Assembly: GCA_947167045.1 (NCBI GenBank)
Contig: CAMVGO010000001.1
Location: 81,486-145,485 of the forward strand
From: an uncultured Clostridia bacterium
Lineage (GTDB): Bacteria; Bacillota; Clostridia; Saccharofermentanales; Saccharofermentanaceae
Direction of reading: 5' to 3'
Length of the DNA stretch: 64,000 nt
This document shows positions 19,001 through 27,579 of the stretch, in pieces. The notes beneath the pieces are model-generated. The model saw nothing but the letters and a program-made list of their open reading frames with translations. It did no database searches and had not been told where the DNA came from. Position 1 is the first letter of the stretch. Every line of letters begins with the position of its first letter. The translations under genes were made by a program, and so were the position numbers.

Positions 19001-19441
19001 TTATCCAAAGGCAGTATAGATATTGACGTTACGGTTGACGGAATAATAAAGGAATTCATAACACCTTACAACGAATGCTATTCAGCAGCATTGAGCAGCA
19101 CACTGAAGGATGTAGCCAATACAATGAAGACTGGCGGTTTTCCCCAGACAAACGGCGCACCGCAAGATCTGATGCCTGTCTTATTCAAGGCTGACCAGGT
19201 CTACTGTGAGGTTCCCTTCAGTTACAGAGACACTGAAGACGGCAAGACAGTGGTCAGGAAAGGTATAATTGACCTTCTCTATTGTTCTGGAGGCAAATGG
19301 CACATCATTGATTATAAGACCAATGAAGAAGCAAAGGACTTAGACTATACATACGAGAAGCAACTTAACGCATACAAGGAAGCCTTATTTGCAACGGAGG
19401 GTATTGATGCTGACGCGATGATCTATCATATTGATGTGTAG
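16094..19441 (+). CDS. AddA-like UvrD helicase-nuclease
   Basis: A 1,115-residue protein. Superfamily-1 helicase motifs are clear: Walker A EAGAGSGKTT (about 27-33), ITFTKAAANEF, DEFQDTNPMQ (about 381), VGDPKQSIYRFRGAD, HKVKGLEAPIVIL and LYVGATRARN. The C-terminal about 120 residues form a RecB-family nuclease (GTAVHRLLEIL, RKGIIDLLY, HIIDYKTNEEA). The length is close to AddA. With the AddB-like gene just before, this forms an AddAB/RecBCD-type end-processing enzyme. Co-location with other nuclease genes suggests a defence role or a second set beside a housekeeping AddAB elsewhere in the genome. Confidence 0.85.
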   Translation: MTSLETDSLSRKRIVNDIDTNFLVEAGAGSGKTTMLVSRMVAMVEGGVDISKICAITFTKAAANEFYERFQALLIKRSNPEEKWDDKGLPGQLPKPTPTTQKRCEEALKNIDLCFMGTIDSFCNMILSEHPSEAGIPSDAVLITDADAKELYRQYYVKICEGEYGEDKASMARTFRLLYDDSEDVFSEFMPFFMDNRNVHFNYHEETEFNIDERYKDIRDDLIFLAAFLCDHEELKYEGNQESRDAWERIEKTRRRLSRQWSTNYTNILYALKSLADICVVSGSADEYPMIISEWFEERQGFLKIKEDVIRLREELDRLKYNITLSFFVNCISIFEQALRERGRLTFFDYLFYLKEMLRKDAGNGGKLISYIYKRYSHFLIDEFQDTNPMQAEIFFYLTSENPVQRWDQCIPRPGSLFIVGDPKQSIYRFRGADVRSFLFVKSLFVQPVGEVLQLSRNFRSTQFLIGHFNNIFTAMLPEATQDQSQFEEIPPREESKDEFEGIFTYNAYIGKAAEEHSDKTDPLMVLKIIKELTNREEYKIRDKKTGELRPIRYSDFMVITSSKRALSPIMDELRANEIPTRVEGKIPFEKNMALLETYTLYSAITDSNDQIALYGALTGKIIGITVADIIDYINNGGKLSLYGDEFDRSECEDENAIKVTNAMNKLRKWHERSRTMSPAALFTGIIEEFEIYNYVSTENLEIMYYTVELLRNTEKAGLIRNHRDCVGFIVELLSGKSEQERCLSLSSDIDCVHMANLHKVKGLEAPIVILTAYSTWTPPVNHRIEHNIDGTEGYIIREKPQDADFNAPPSFQTDVFRDKEREEGISRAAETQRLLYVGATRARNVLIICNRYAYKGKRLQIDSRWSPLVEFGIPDLFRSITPKEPEQFPPLKVKDPTRLYEACKERNVINTRDDESQRDNETESYAVINPSKLGIKSHSSGNKVDKSKKLIEPTLLGTAVHRLLEILVLSKGSIDIDVTVDGIIKEFITPYNECYSAALSSTLKDVANTMKTGGFPQTNGAPQDLMPVLFKADQVYCEVPFSYRDTEDGKTVVRKGIIDLLYCSGGKWHIIDYKTNEEAKDLDYTYEKQLNAYKEALFATEGIDADAMIYHIDV

Positions 19442-19647
19442 AGATGCTCACATAATCCCCAAAAACGTTAATTACCTTAGAACATATAACGTTAGATGAC
19501 AAACAGCCTATGAGAAAACGCAGAGACTTTTTTGGGTTTATGGATTGTTTACAAGGTTTAAATTCTATCGAAACATAACATGTAATAAAATAAATATGTA
19601 GTTTTTGACATACTAACGTTTAAACCGGTACGAATGAGGTAAGCTCA

Positions 19648-20481
19648 ATGGCTATAAGTAAAAAACTAGAGATAATCTACCATAATGGTCAGCCCGATGG
19701 CATACGATCTTTAAGAAAACACCTGTCCACAATGACCACATACATTATTCCACGAACGCTGCTTTCTGAAGCAAAAGGTTTGACTGGCGTAATACGGCCC
19801 GGCATATATTACCTTATCAATGAGGATACTCAAAACAACATTGCTCAGATCTATATTGGTCAGACCAGGAACGGAATAACCCGATTAGATGATCATAATC
19901 GTTCAAAGGACTTTTGGAATAAAGCAATACTATTCCTCGCTGATAAGAAAACTTTTTCCTTGGATATAATAAGCGGTCTTGAAGAATATGCCATCATAAA
20001 GGCGCGTGAATCCAAGAGATATAAAGTAGAGAATACAGTAAACCCTAAGTATGAGATTGATGAATACGATTTAGCTTCCATAGAAGAAATCTATGAAGAG
20101 ATCAAATTCATCATGGCTACTCAGGGGTATAAACTTGATAATTCAGAAGAAAGTATCAATTCTGCCGCCGTTCTGCATACAACTAGAAACGGAATAAAAG
20201 GCCTTGGTGTCTATGCAGGAGACAGATTTGATGTGTTAGAAGGCTCAGAAATCAATCTGAGTAAAGAAGTTAATCTTCCCAAATACAACAAAATGCGCAA
20301 AGAATTGTTGACAAGCGGTGGAATAGTATCTGATGGCGAAAAGCACATTCTGACAGTAACTCTATCATTTAAGACTCCAAGCGGAGCTAGTGACTTTGTT
20401 CTTGGTGGCTCGACAAACGGCTGGATTGAGTGGAAAAATACAGATGGTGTAACACTAAACGATCTCTACCGAAAAGGATAA
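19648..20481 (+). CDS. GIY-YIG nuclease with DUF4357-like C-terminus
   Basis: A 277-residue protein. The GIY-YIG motifs are PGIYYLIN at about 51-58 and IYIGQTRNGI at about 68-77; an Arg follows, and a Glu in SGLEEYAI probably completes the site. The C-terminal part (TPSGASDFVLGGSTNGWIEW) resembles DUF4357, often attached to GIY-YIG nucleases. The 206-base upstream gap holds a TTGACA at about 19605 with a weak -10 18 bases later. It is the first gene of a three-gene set: the next starts 20 bases after its stop. Probably a DNA nuclease in a restriction or defence module. Confidence 0.75.
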   Translation: MAISKKLEIIYHNGQPDGIRSLRKHLSTMTTYIIPRTLLSEAKGLTGVIRPGIYYLINEDTQNNIAQIYIGQTRNGITRLDDHNRSKDFWNKAILFLADKKTFSLDIISGLEEYAIIKARESKRYKVENTVNPKYEIDEYDLASIEEIYEEIKFIMATQGYKLDNSEESINSAAVLHTTRNGIKGLGVYAGDRFDVLEGSEINLSKEVNLPKYNKMRKELLTSGGIVSDGEKHILTVTLSFKTPSGASDFVLGGSTNGWIEWKNTDGVTLNDLYRKG

Positions 20482-20501
20482 CAATAGAAGAGGCCAATTA
20501 T

Positions 20502-21950
20502 ATGCCAAAGGGTCCACAATTAAATGATATAGCGAGGAATTTTACTACGCGAGATAGCCTTGGCATCGAAAGTGTTGCTGCATCTATCTCAGGAGAAATA
20601 TGTCCTATAGTCAACACAGTTACTCCCAGAGCCTTTTACTGGCCTTTCATGGTTTGGATATATTATGACTTCTATAAGTATTCTGGTATTGAGGAACATA
20701 CTGTCAAAGCATTTGATACATATTTAAAGAGACAAGACTATTTCTTTGTTCTAGCTACTCTATTAACACCAGGATCCGATCGGACCAATCTTGTTGGTGT
20801 ATTACAAACACAAAATGATATATATTTCAACAAAACCGGCAAATATCCATTTAATCCCAAATACTTCAAAACACGATATGGCGGAATGCAATATTATAAC
20901 GCCGGATGCTTATCCATGAGATTCATTATTGATCGTGATCCAGAAACTGGCGTTGAATACAGCTTCCCCAAACTTACCAAAGACGGGGAAAGAATGGCTC
21001 TCGCCTTTGAAAAAGTCATTAAGGGGACACAGTATTACAAGAAATATAGATTATTTGATGTTGAAGTACCAGAATCAGTACTTAAAGAATATGGCAAGGT
21101 GATCAATCTTGGGTTAGTAGGCTTTGACGAATGCAAAGAAATACTTAAAGAAAAACTATTCGAATCTAAAAGGAATTCCAAATTAGCAGATTCAGCTTCT
21201 TATATTGAATTCTTGAATAAAGAATATGGCATAAAAGAATTTGACAGACATAGCTGTCGAAGAATGCTGTTTGATTATCAAACCCCATCCGGTAAAGCTA
21301 TTACAATCCGCAGTGAGTTGGAGACTATCTCAAATGAATGGGAGATTGTAATTGGACGTCAATACTTTACTGCTGGACTTGAGATGATATGGAAATTCAT
21401 GCTCGAACAACTTGATGAACCACTAACAAAGCAGCAATGGCTTTCAAAAGTTATTAATAAATCAAAGCTTGAAGTAAACATTAATCAGCCATTATCAACA
21501 CTTTTAGGAAAAGCAACATATGGATTTAATATCAGAGAGAATATGATTTCAAATGGCCGAGCTGGCAATGATGACAGCGCTGTAATAAATGGTTTGAGGA
21601 TTATTCTATCAATGTATAATCATTTCCACGATCGCGAAGATTTGGGCGAGGACCGCTTATTTTTCGATTATGGCATTGATAGCAATTCTATCCCCTTCTC
21701 CGATCTGTCTGATGGAGTAAACAAGCATATAGACAAATCTATTAAATCGTTCCTTGTGTTTGTAATGGATAATTGGCTTATTCAGCAGCACTATATGACG
21801 GCATTTGAGAAGATGCTTCAAGATAGAGATGGATTCTATTATGAAATAATCGATGGCAAATACATTAAGCGCGAAGAATTCTACATTGATTTTCAAGGTA
21901 TAAGACTGATACAGCTCTCGCAAGTAATGCGGGATTTAGAGGTTATATAA
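20502..21950 (+). CDS. Unknown protein in GIY-YIG / PLD gene set
   Basis: A protein of 482 residues that I do not recognise. The ATG at 20502 is preferred to the upstream one at 20430, which would overlap the GIY-YIG gene. It is rich in Tyr and Phe, mainly helical, with no signal or membrane segment. Notable stretches are TPRAFYWPFMVWIYYDFYKY near the N-terminus and DRHSCRRMLFDYQTPSGKAI in the middle. It is flanked by a GIY-YIG nuclease (20 bases upstream) and a PLD-fold protein (8 bases downstream), so it is likely a structural or specificity partner of these two. Confidence 0.65.
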   Translation: MPKGPQLNDIARNFTTRDSLGIESVAASISGEICPIVNTVTPRAFYWPFMVWIYYDFYKYSGIEEHTVKAFDTYLKRQDYFFVLATLLTPGSDRTNLVGVLQTQNDIYFNKTGKYPFNPKYFKTRYGGMQYYNAGCLSMRFIIDRDPETGVEYSFPKLTKDGERMALAFEKVIKGTQYYKKYRLFDVEVPESVLKEYGKVINLGLVGFDECKEILKEKLFESKRNSKLADSASYIEFLNKEYGIKEFDRHSCRRMLFDYQTPSGKAITIRSELETISNEWEIVIGRQYFTAGLEMIWKFMLEQLDEPLTKQQWLSKVINKSKLEVNINQPLSTLLGKATYGFNIRENMISNGRAGNDDSAVINGLRIILSMYNHFHDREDLGEDRLFFDYGIDSNSIPFSDLSDGVNKHIDKSIKSFLVFVMDNWLIQQHYMTAFEKMLQDRDGFYYEIIDGKYIKREEFYIDFQGIRLIQLSQVMRDLEVI

Positions 21951-21958
21951 CATAAATT

Positions 21959-24511
21959 ATGGCACAAGAGAAGAAATACAAATTATTGGAAGAGGTCGCA
22001 CGTTGTTCCGGATATGACATCGCTCTAATGACCACGTTCAACTTTGATATTAAGTATTTTGAACGAGCTATTCTGAATCCACTATACGCCAGAGGACTAA
22101 AGAAAATTTCAATATTTGTCGATGCCAAAGAGTTAAACGAGTCTATTAAACATGTTGAGAATTGTCATCTCGGAAGAAAATACATGGTAAATCCAATTGA
22201 AATGAATGGCTCCTTTCATCCTAAGTTGGTACTTTTATTGGGAGAGAAGAAAGCACGGCTGTTTGTCGGAAGTGCTAATCTGACAACCTCCGGTTATACA
22301 ACAAATAATGAGATTTTTAATTTCTTCGATTACACTGCAAAGAATCCAGAAAACCTTGATATCATAAATACTGCTATCAGTTTCTTTGTCGAAATTTATA
22401 AGCTTTCTTATAAGCAAGACAGTGAACTGATTCGTGAAGCTGTAAGTCTCAAATACTATAAGAAGCCGGAACAAACTGGCGATAGTGTCCTTTTATATAA
22501 TACGAAAACCTCTATACTCGAGCAGGTTGCAGAACGCATTACTCAAAAAGTTAAAGAAATAAATGTAATAGTTCCATATTACGACACAAAGCTGTCTGCT
22601 CTTAAATCACTCAAGGAAGTATTTCCTGGAGCCAAAGCTCATCTTTATCTTTTTAAGTATCTCAACACGTTCCCTACCGAAATAAATGATATAGAAAGAA
22701 TTACAAATAAAATAGATGTATTTGAGAGCTTTCATAGCAATACGTCGTACAGTTCAAGCAACTTCTATCATGGAAAGGTTTTCTTGTTTAAATGCACTAA
22801 TACTGATTACATTTTGTATGGTAGTGCTAATTGCACACAGAGTGCTCTAATTAAATCTATATCCGACAACGGCAATGTTGAATGCGACTGCTTTGAAAGC
22901 GGAGCAAAGGGCGAATTCGACTATTTTATAAATAACCTCAATATTAGTGATGATGATGAATATACAAGTAGACCATTGACATATGAATCTGAACCAAGTG
23001 GTTGTTTCTCATATAAATACGGAAAATTTGAAAATGGAATGCAACTCCATTTTGGTTTCAAGAAGAAGCAAAGCGATCTTGCTGCCAAAGTATTGAATAC
23101 CGAATTTGAGATAAAATACACTGATACAGAACTAATTGTCAGCATTCCTACTGAAACTGCACAACTATTAACAACCATATTTGATGTAACTCTCACATAT
23201 GGCAAAAATAGCGAAACAATCAAGTGCTGGGTTTATGTTCCGTCTGAACTCGACAACAATCGATATTCAACACTTATTATTGATAACCTTGAAGATGTTG
23301 ATATTGATTCCAGCGGTGACAAGTTTGCAGAGGATTACACAAAACTAATTGAAGCTATGAATTCATGCGCCGCTGATTTTGAGGAAAATTCCAAAAAGAT
23401 CGCAATGCGCAAATTTCTTCAGCAAGAAATTGAGGGAGATGATGTAGTCGAACCCACAGAAGGTGATGAATTTATCGTTGAAGATACCATTTCTGATGAG
23501 GCAAGATTTGAATACAGACGGTTTGACGCTATTGACAGATTCAGACGGCAATTCTTAAGACGCTTCCTGTTTGGACAATCTTCGATCTTCTTTTCTCCAC
23601 GCATCAAAGTGGATTCCACCAAAAAGAATTCAGATAAATACACGGAATCAGAAAATGCGAAGCCAAGAAAAGCGACAACTGCTGAAAAACGTTTTGAGAG
23701 ATTCGTCAAAAGAAGAATTACAGAAATCTTCAATCCCGCTTTCATAAACATTATCAGCATCGAACACTACGTTGGTATTATGGAAGTTGTATTTGAAATA
23801 TTCAGAAAATACAACAATGACGATCCTGTTGAAGATATATTTGATGCTTATTATGTTATCGATACTCGTATTGAATTCTATGAGCATTTGTTATCAAAGA
23901 ATCTTAAAGATACAGAAAACCTCCCTAACCTGGAAGAGACTGTTCTTATTAATTGCTTTGCTTCCATTATTGAGAATAGATTAATTGACGATTCCGAGGA
24001 AACAGAATTGGCGAATCGTTCCTTTCTAGCCTTAATCGAGAAGCTATATCATCTAAGAGATGACTATAAAGAATATATAAAAAAAGCCATTGAGCGTAAT
24101 GATGCTGCTGTTGTCCAAAAAGGGTATGACATATCATGTGACTACATTGATATGCTTTATGGATATAAGAGCAGCAATCAACTTTTCGATTATATTTCAA
24201 AAGTATATAAAGGGGCTCGAGTAGAAATCACCGGCAAAATACTCAAAATCGAAGTAAGAGTTCCTGATATTAATATCCATGGAGTTCCAAATAAAGACGT
24301 GCTTGCTGAGATTGTTAAATATTCAGATAAATACGGAACAATAACCACTGTTTATATAGATATTACTAACGGCGCAGATCTAAGACTGGTTAAGAATATA
24401 CGAACTCACATTAAACATACAATTCGAATGGAATCCCACCAGTGGGTAAGCGAAACCGAATATAAAAACGGGATCAAAGATAAGTCGAAATCAAAGTATT
24501 TCGACTTCTAA
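21959..24511 (+). CDS. Phospholipase-D-fold nuclease-like protein
   Basis: An 850-residue protein. The N-terminal about 320 residues carry two HKD-type motifs: FHPKLVLLLG with FVGSANLTTSG near residue 87, and FYHGKVFLFK with LYGSANCTQS near residue 271. Each lacks the usual Asp after the Lys, as in several PLD-family nucleases of restriction systems. The remaining 500 residues are unrecognised; an acidic linker lies around 465-500. Third gene of the GIY-YIG set. A DNA-cleaving or DNA-binding role is inferred from the fold and neighbours. Confidence 0.72.
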   Translation: MAQEKKYKLLEEVARCSGYDIALMTTFNFDIKYFERAILNPLYARGLKKISIFVDAKELNESIKHVENCHLGRKYMVNPIEMNGSFHPKLVLLLGEKKARLFVGSANLTTSGYTTNNEIFNFFDYTAKNPENLDIINTAISFFVEIYKLSYKQDSELIREAVSLKYYKKPEQTGDSVLLYNTKTSILEQVAERITQKVKEINVIVPYYDTKLSALKSLKEVFPGAKAHLYLFKYLNTFPTEINDIERITNKIDVFESFHSNTSYSSSNFYHGKVFLFKCTNTDYILYGSANCTQSALIKSISDNGNVECDCFESGAKGEFDYFINNLNISDDDEYTSRPLTYESEPSGCFSYKYGKFENGMQLHFGFKKKQSDLAAKVLNTEFEIKYTDTELIVSIPTETAQLLTTIFDVTLTYGKNSETIKCWVYVPSELDNNRYSTLIIDNLEDVDIDSSGDKFAEDYTKLIEAMNSCAADFEENSKKIAMRKFLQQEIEGDDVVEPTEGDEFIVEDTISDEARFEYRRFDAIDRFRRQFLRRFLFGQSSIFFSPRIKVDSTKKNSDKYTESENAKPRKATTAEKRFERFVKRRITEIFNPAFINIISIEHYVGIMEVVFEIFRKYNNDDPVEDIFDAYYVIDTRIEFYEHLLSKNLKDTENLPNLEETVLINCFASIIENRLIDDSEETELANRSFLALIEKLYHLRDDYKEYIKKAIERNDAAVVQKGYDISCDYIDMLYGYKSSNQLFDYISKVYKGARVEITGKILKIEVRVPDINIHGVPNKDVLAEIVKYSDKYGTITTVYIDITNGADLRLVKNIRTHIKHTIRMESHQWVSETEYKNGIKDKSKSKYFDF

Positions 24512-24532
24512 AACACTGAAGATCTCAGCTAT

Positions 24533-25627
24533 TCATATTTTGATTTTCTCACACCGATCCAAAAATGCACTTAACATTTCTTTTATAGCAGACGCAACTT
24601 CATCCGGACCATTATTGTATTCAATTCGTTTGGCCATGGCTTCGCTCTCGTTTGCAAAGGTCTTGTATTTCCGGGCATATCTCTTCTGCCCTTCTTCAAA
24701 CCTCTTGGCATCTTTAAGAAATGTATCTTTTACCAGTTGTTCTATTTCAGGTTCAGAATGGTGTTCTTCTTTATCGTTAAACGGATTATCTATCGAAGGG
24801 AAATAGCTTACTCTACACATTATATGAGCAGCAGTACTGTACTCTCTGAATATTACTTCTGCAGTTATTTTATTCAGTGTTCCGGGAATATAGTAAAAAA
24901 TCATAAATGAACAATATGCGTGATATTTTACATCATAAATAATTTCTTGGGATATTCTTGGATCTGGATTATTCTCCAAAACCTTTTTATAGAAAAACGT
25001 TCTAAAATCTAGTCTTGACCACTCAGACATGGGTTTAGTCGAAATTTCAGTTGTTCTTTCAACTAGATTGTGAATGTGATTTATATAATCATCCAAAATC
25101 TCATCACCCGTAGAAGACTTGCCCATCTCTGCTAATATCATATCTAGCATTTTTGAAATATCATCAAGAAAATACGTTGTCCACCCATCGGCCTCTGAAC
25201 AGGCTTTTACATCAAACGGATCAATAATATCTGTCTTATAGAATATTTTACTGATTTTATCTACGCCAACATTAAAGTATTCTAATGTTTCGGGGTTATT
25301 CAGCGTAATATCATACTTAATTAGCTGGTTATCATGAGTGTTTGAATATGTCTTGTCTTCTATTACAGTTAAATAAATATCGCCAGAATATTTAAACTGT
25401 ATTATCACATCAATTTTCCCTTTATTATTCCCATTGCATGCAAATTGTCTGAAGGTTTTAAGTTCATCTATATCACCAACATTCATATTCAGACCGTTAA
25501 ATTCATTGAGAATCTTATAAGCAAAAAATCTGACATTATTGTTTTCACAATCATAATTCTCAAACAACCACATTAAAAATGCATCCTGAGATAATTCTTT
25601 TGTTGCATAGTCAAAAATGTTCTTCAT
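24533..25627 (-). CDS. PD-(D/E)XK nuclease family protein
   Basis: A 364-residue protein with the nuclease core near the N-terminus: Asp73 in KIDVIIQFKY, then Glu90-Asp91-Lys92 in TVIEDKTYS. This matches the PDDEXK_4-type families often found in defence islands. The C-terminal half is basic and helical. It is convergent with the PLD gene (21 bases between stops) and lies 30 bases downstream of the coiled-coil gene in the same direction, so these two probably form a minus-strand operon. Confidence 0.72.
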   Translation of the reverse strand: MKNIFDYATKELSQDAFLMWLFENYDCENNNVRFFAYKILNEFNGLNMNVGDIDELKTFRQFACNGNNKGKIDVIIQFKYSGDIYLTVIEDKTYSNTHDNQLIKYDITLNNPETLEYFNVGVDKISKIFYKTDIIDPFDVKACSEADGWTTYFLDDISKMLDMILAEMGKSSTGDEILDDYINHIHNLVERTTEISTKPMSEWSRLDFRTFFYKKVLENNPDPRISQEIIYDVKYHAYCSFMIFYYIPGTLNKITAEVIFREYSTAAHIMCRVSYFPSIDNPFNDKEEHHSEPEIEQLVKDTFLKDAKRFEEGQKRYARKYKTFANESEAMAKRIEYNNGPDEVASAIKEMLSAFLDRCEKIKI

Positions 25628-25657
25628 AATAATCCTTCCTTGTTTTTATTGATATAT

Positions 25658-27532
25658 TTATATATGCTTCCCTATATACACTATCGTAACCTTCCCGGTA
25701 TCCTCATCACGGTAGTAGTATATCCTGAACATATCAGAACTGTGTTCTGAATATACAACATGCCAATCAGCAGTATGTCCGTCTACAGGAAGTTTCTTGG
25801 CATCTTCCCCACTGCTCGATATGTCAAATGCTGACAGCAGTTTGTCTGCCTTGATCTTTGAATACAGTTCATTGCTCATTTCTCCGCAGAAGTTCATCTC
25901 GTATGCATAGAGCAGAATAAAGGCATTTCTTAAAACTTCCTCCTTGGGATATTGGAAATTCTTATAGGAATCTATTCCCTTCTTATGCATGACTATGTAT
26001 TTACTCATGTTATCCTGAACCCATTGATCAATAGCTCTGCCTTTGAAAGATTTGGATAGAAATGAGAGAAGATACTGTTGTTCTTTATTATCAAGTTGAT
26101 AGTCATAACTCTTACGGAGTTTTTCCTCAAGCTTTGATTTTTCTTTCTCTAACTGTTCTGCCTTTTCTTTTTGCTCAGCAATACCGGCATCCTTCTTCCT
26201 CATCTGGTCCTTAAAGCGTGCAGCATCGGCTTCCTTCTCTTTTTCAAACTGTCTCTTTGCTTTAGCCTGTACTTCTTCGATTATTTCATCGAGCCTTTGT
26301 TCGAAGTCTTCTTCTTTATTCTCCCTCAGTCTTTTGATCTCGATTTTTGCATCTTCAAGCTGACTGTTCAATTTATCTAAAAGTTTACTGTCAGTCTTAT
26401 TGATATAAGCATCCCAAAGATTGGAATAAAACAATACATCTCCATAATTGATATCAGGATTAGAAACGTTATCATTCATCTGAAGAAGACGCGATTCAAC
26501 ATATGTCTCAACCTGTCCTATCTCTTTCCTGATCACCTTCTCACGGGAAGATGATGTATCAACCACAGGATCAGTCTTGAACCATTCGTATGCTTTGCCT
26601 GTATCAGATAAAGGATTGATACACAGATAATTAGTCTTTATTGTAGCCAGAGCGTCTTTTGGAGTAATAAGGACCTTCTTTAGAAGATCACTCATTCTCT
26701 CCCCAAACAGATCTTTGTATCCGTTTCTCGGTTCGTCTGTAACAACATAAGCCAATCCTGCCATATGTTGAGCAAGTTTATTGACTCTGAATGAGTTCTT
26801 CTCTTCACTCTCATCAACATAAGCAGGACAGAATATCACAGGCAACTGTCTCTCAGGATCGTTAATTATTTTTATGAATTCATATTCGTCTTTTCTTCTG
26901 TTGCCGCTTCTGTTTATGCTCATCTTTTTCATATTGATGGGATAGTCATGAGAAGCGATATTGCCTTCGGATACTATGAATCTGTTATCTTTAAATATCA
27001 TCGGTAGGAATGCCGGCCTGAAAGGAGCTGCCTTCTTACCGTAGTGATTGCTTTCCTTGCATTTTGTCCTTACGGCCATATACACATAATCTTCTGTCAG
27101 TTTCAAGGCTACATCCGTAGTAAACAAACGGTCCAGATGCTTTGTTTCTATCTGATTATTTGGTTCTCTTATCCTGATGGTCCATTCACCAAATTCTTTC
27201 ATAGCAAGCATGCTGATATCGAATTGCTTCTTAGCCCGGTTAAGATGCATATCTTCTTTGGCAAAGACATCAAATTTGTCTGCATTTATATCTTTCAAAT
27301 CAGGATAATCCTTAAGAAACTGTGTTTCTGACCTATCATATTGATTATTACGGCTAATACGGTCTTTCAGCCATCCGGTTACATATAACACACATTTATT
27401 GAACACCCAATCAAGGTTTTGTTCGTTATTGACAGGAGCAATCTTATAATACCCTTGGAAGGTATTATATTCAGAGAAGGTTTTTAAGAGCTTAGGGTCT
27501 GTTTTTCTGGGTTTGTGTTTTAAACTGGACAT
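25658..27532 (-). CDS. Unknown protein with long central coiled coil
   Basis: A 624-residue protein. Residues about 1-380 are an unrecognised globular part. About 385-490 is a charged coiled coil (KLNSQLEDAKIEIKRLRE, EQLEKEKSKLEEKLRK). The C-terminal about 130 residues form a second domain ending in a predicted beta hairpin. There are no P-loop or nuclease motifs. Its position just before the PD-(D/E)XK gene suggests the two act together, for example as sensor and effector; this is inferred from gene order alone. Confidence 0.6.
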   Translation of the reverse strand: MSSLKHKPRKTDPKLLKTFSEYNTFQGYYKIAPVNNEQNLDWVFNKCVLYVTGWLKDRISRNNQYDRSETQFLKDYPDLKDINADKFDVFAKEDMHLNRAKKQFDISMLAMKEFGEWTIRIREPNNQIETKHLDRLFTTDVALKLTEDYVYMAVRTKCKESNHYGKKAAPFRPAFLPMIFKDNRFIVSEGNIASHDYPINMKKMSINRSGNRRKDEYEFIKIINDPERQLPVIFCPAYVDESEEKNSFRVNKLAQHMAGLAYVVTDEPRNGYKDLFGERMSDLLKKVLITPKDALATIKTNYLCINPLSDTGKAYEWFKTDPVVDTSSSREKVIRKEIGQVETYVESRLLQMNDNVSNPDINYGDVLFYSNLWDAYINKTDSKLLDKLNSQLEDAKIEIKRLRENKEEDFEQRLDEIIEEVQAKAKRQFEKEKEADAARFKDQMRKKDAGIAEQKEKAEQLEKEKSKLEEKLRKSYDYQLDNKEQQYLLSFLSKSFKGRAIDQWVQDNMSKYIVMHKKGIDSYKNFQYPKEEVLRNAFILLYAYEMNFCGEMSNELYSKIKADKLLSAFDISSSGEDAKKLPVDGHTADWHVVYSEHSSDMFRIYYYRDEDTGKVTIVYIGKHI

Positions 27533-27579
27533 AACTATACAATCCGATCAGTTTCTAGCTGGTTTTTGTTAAATTATTA

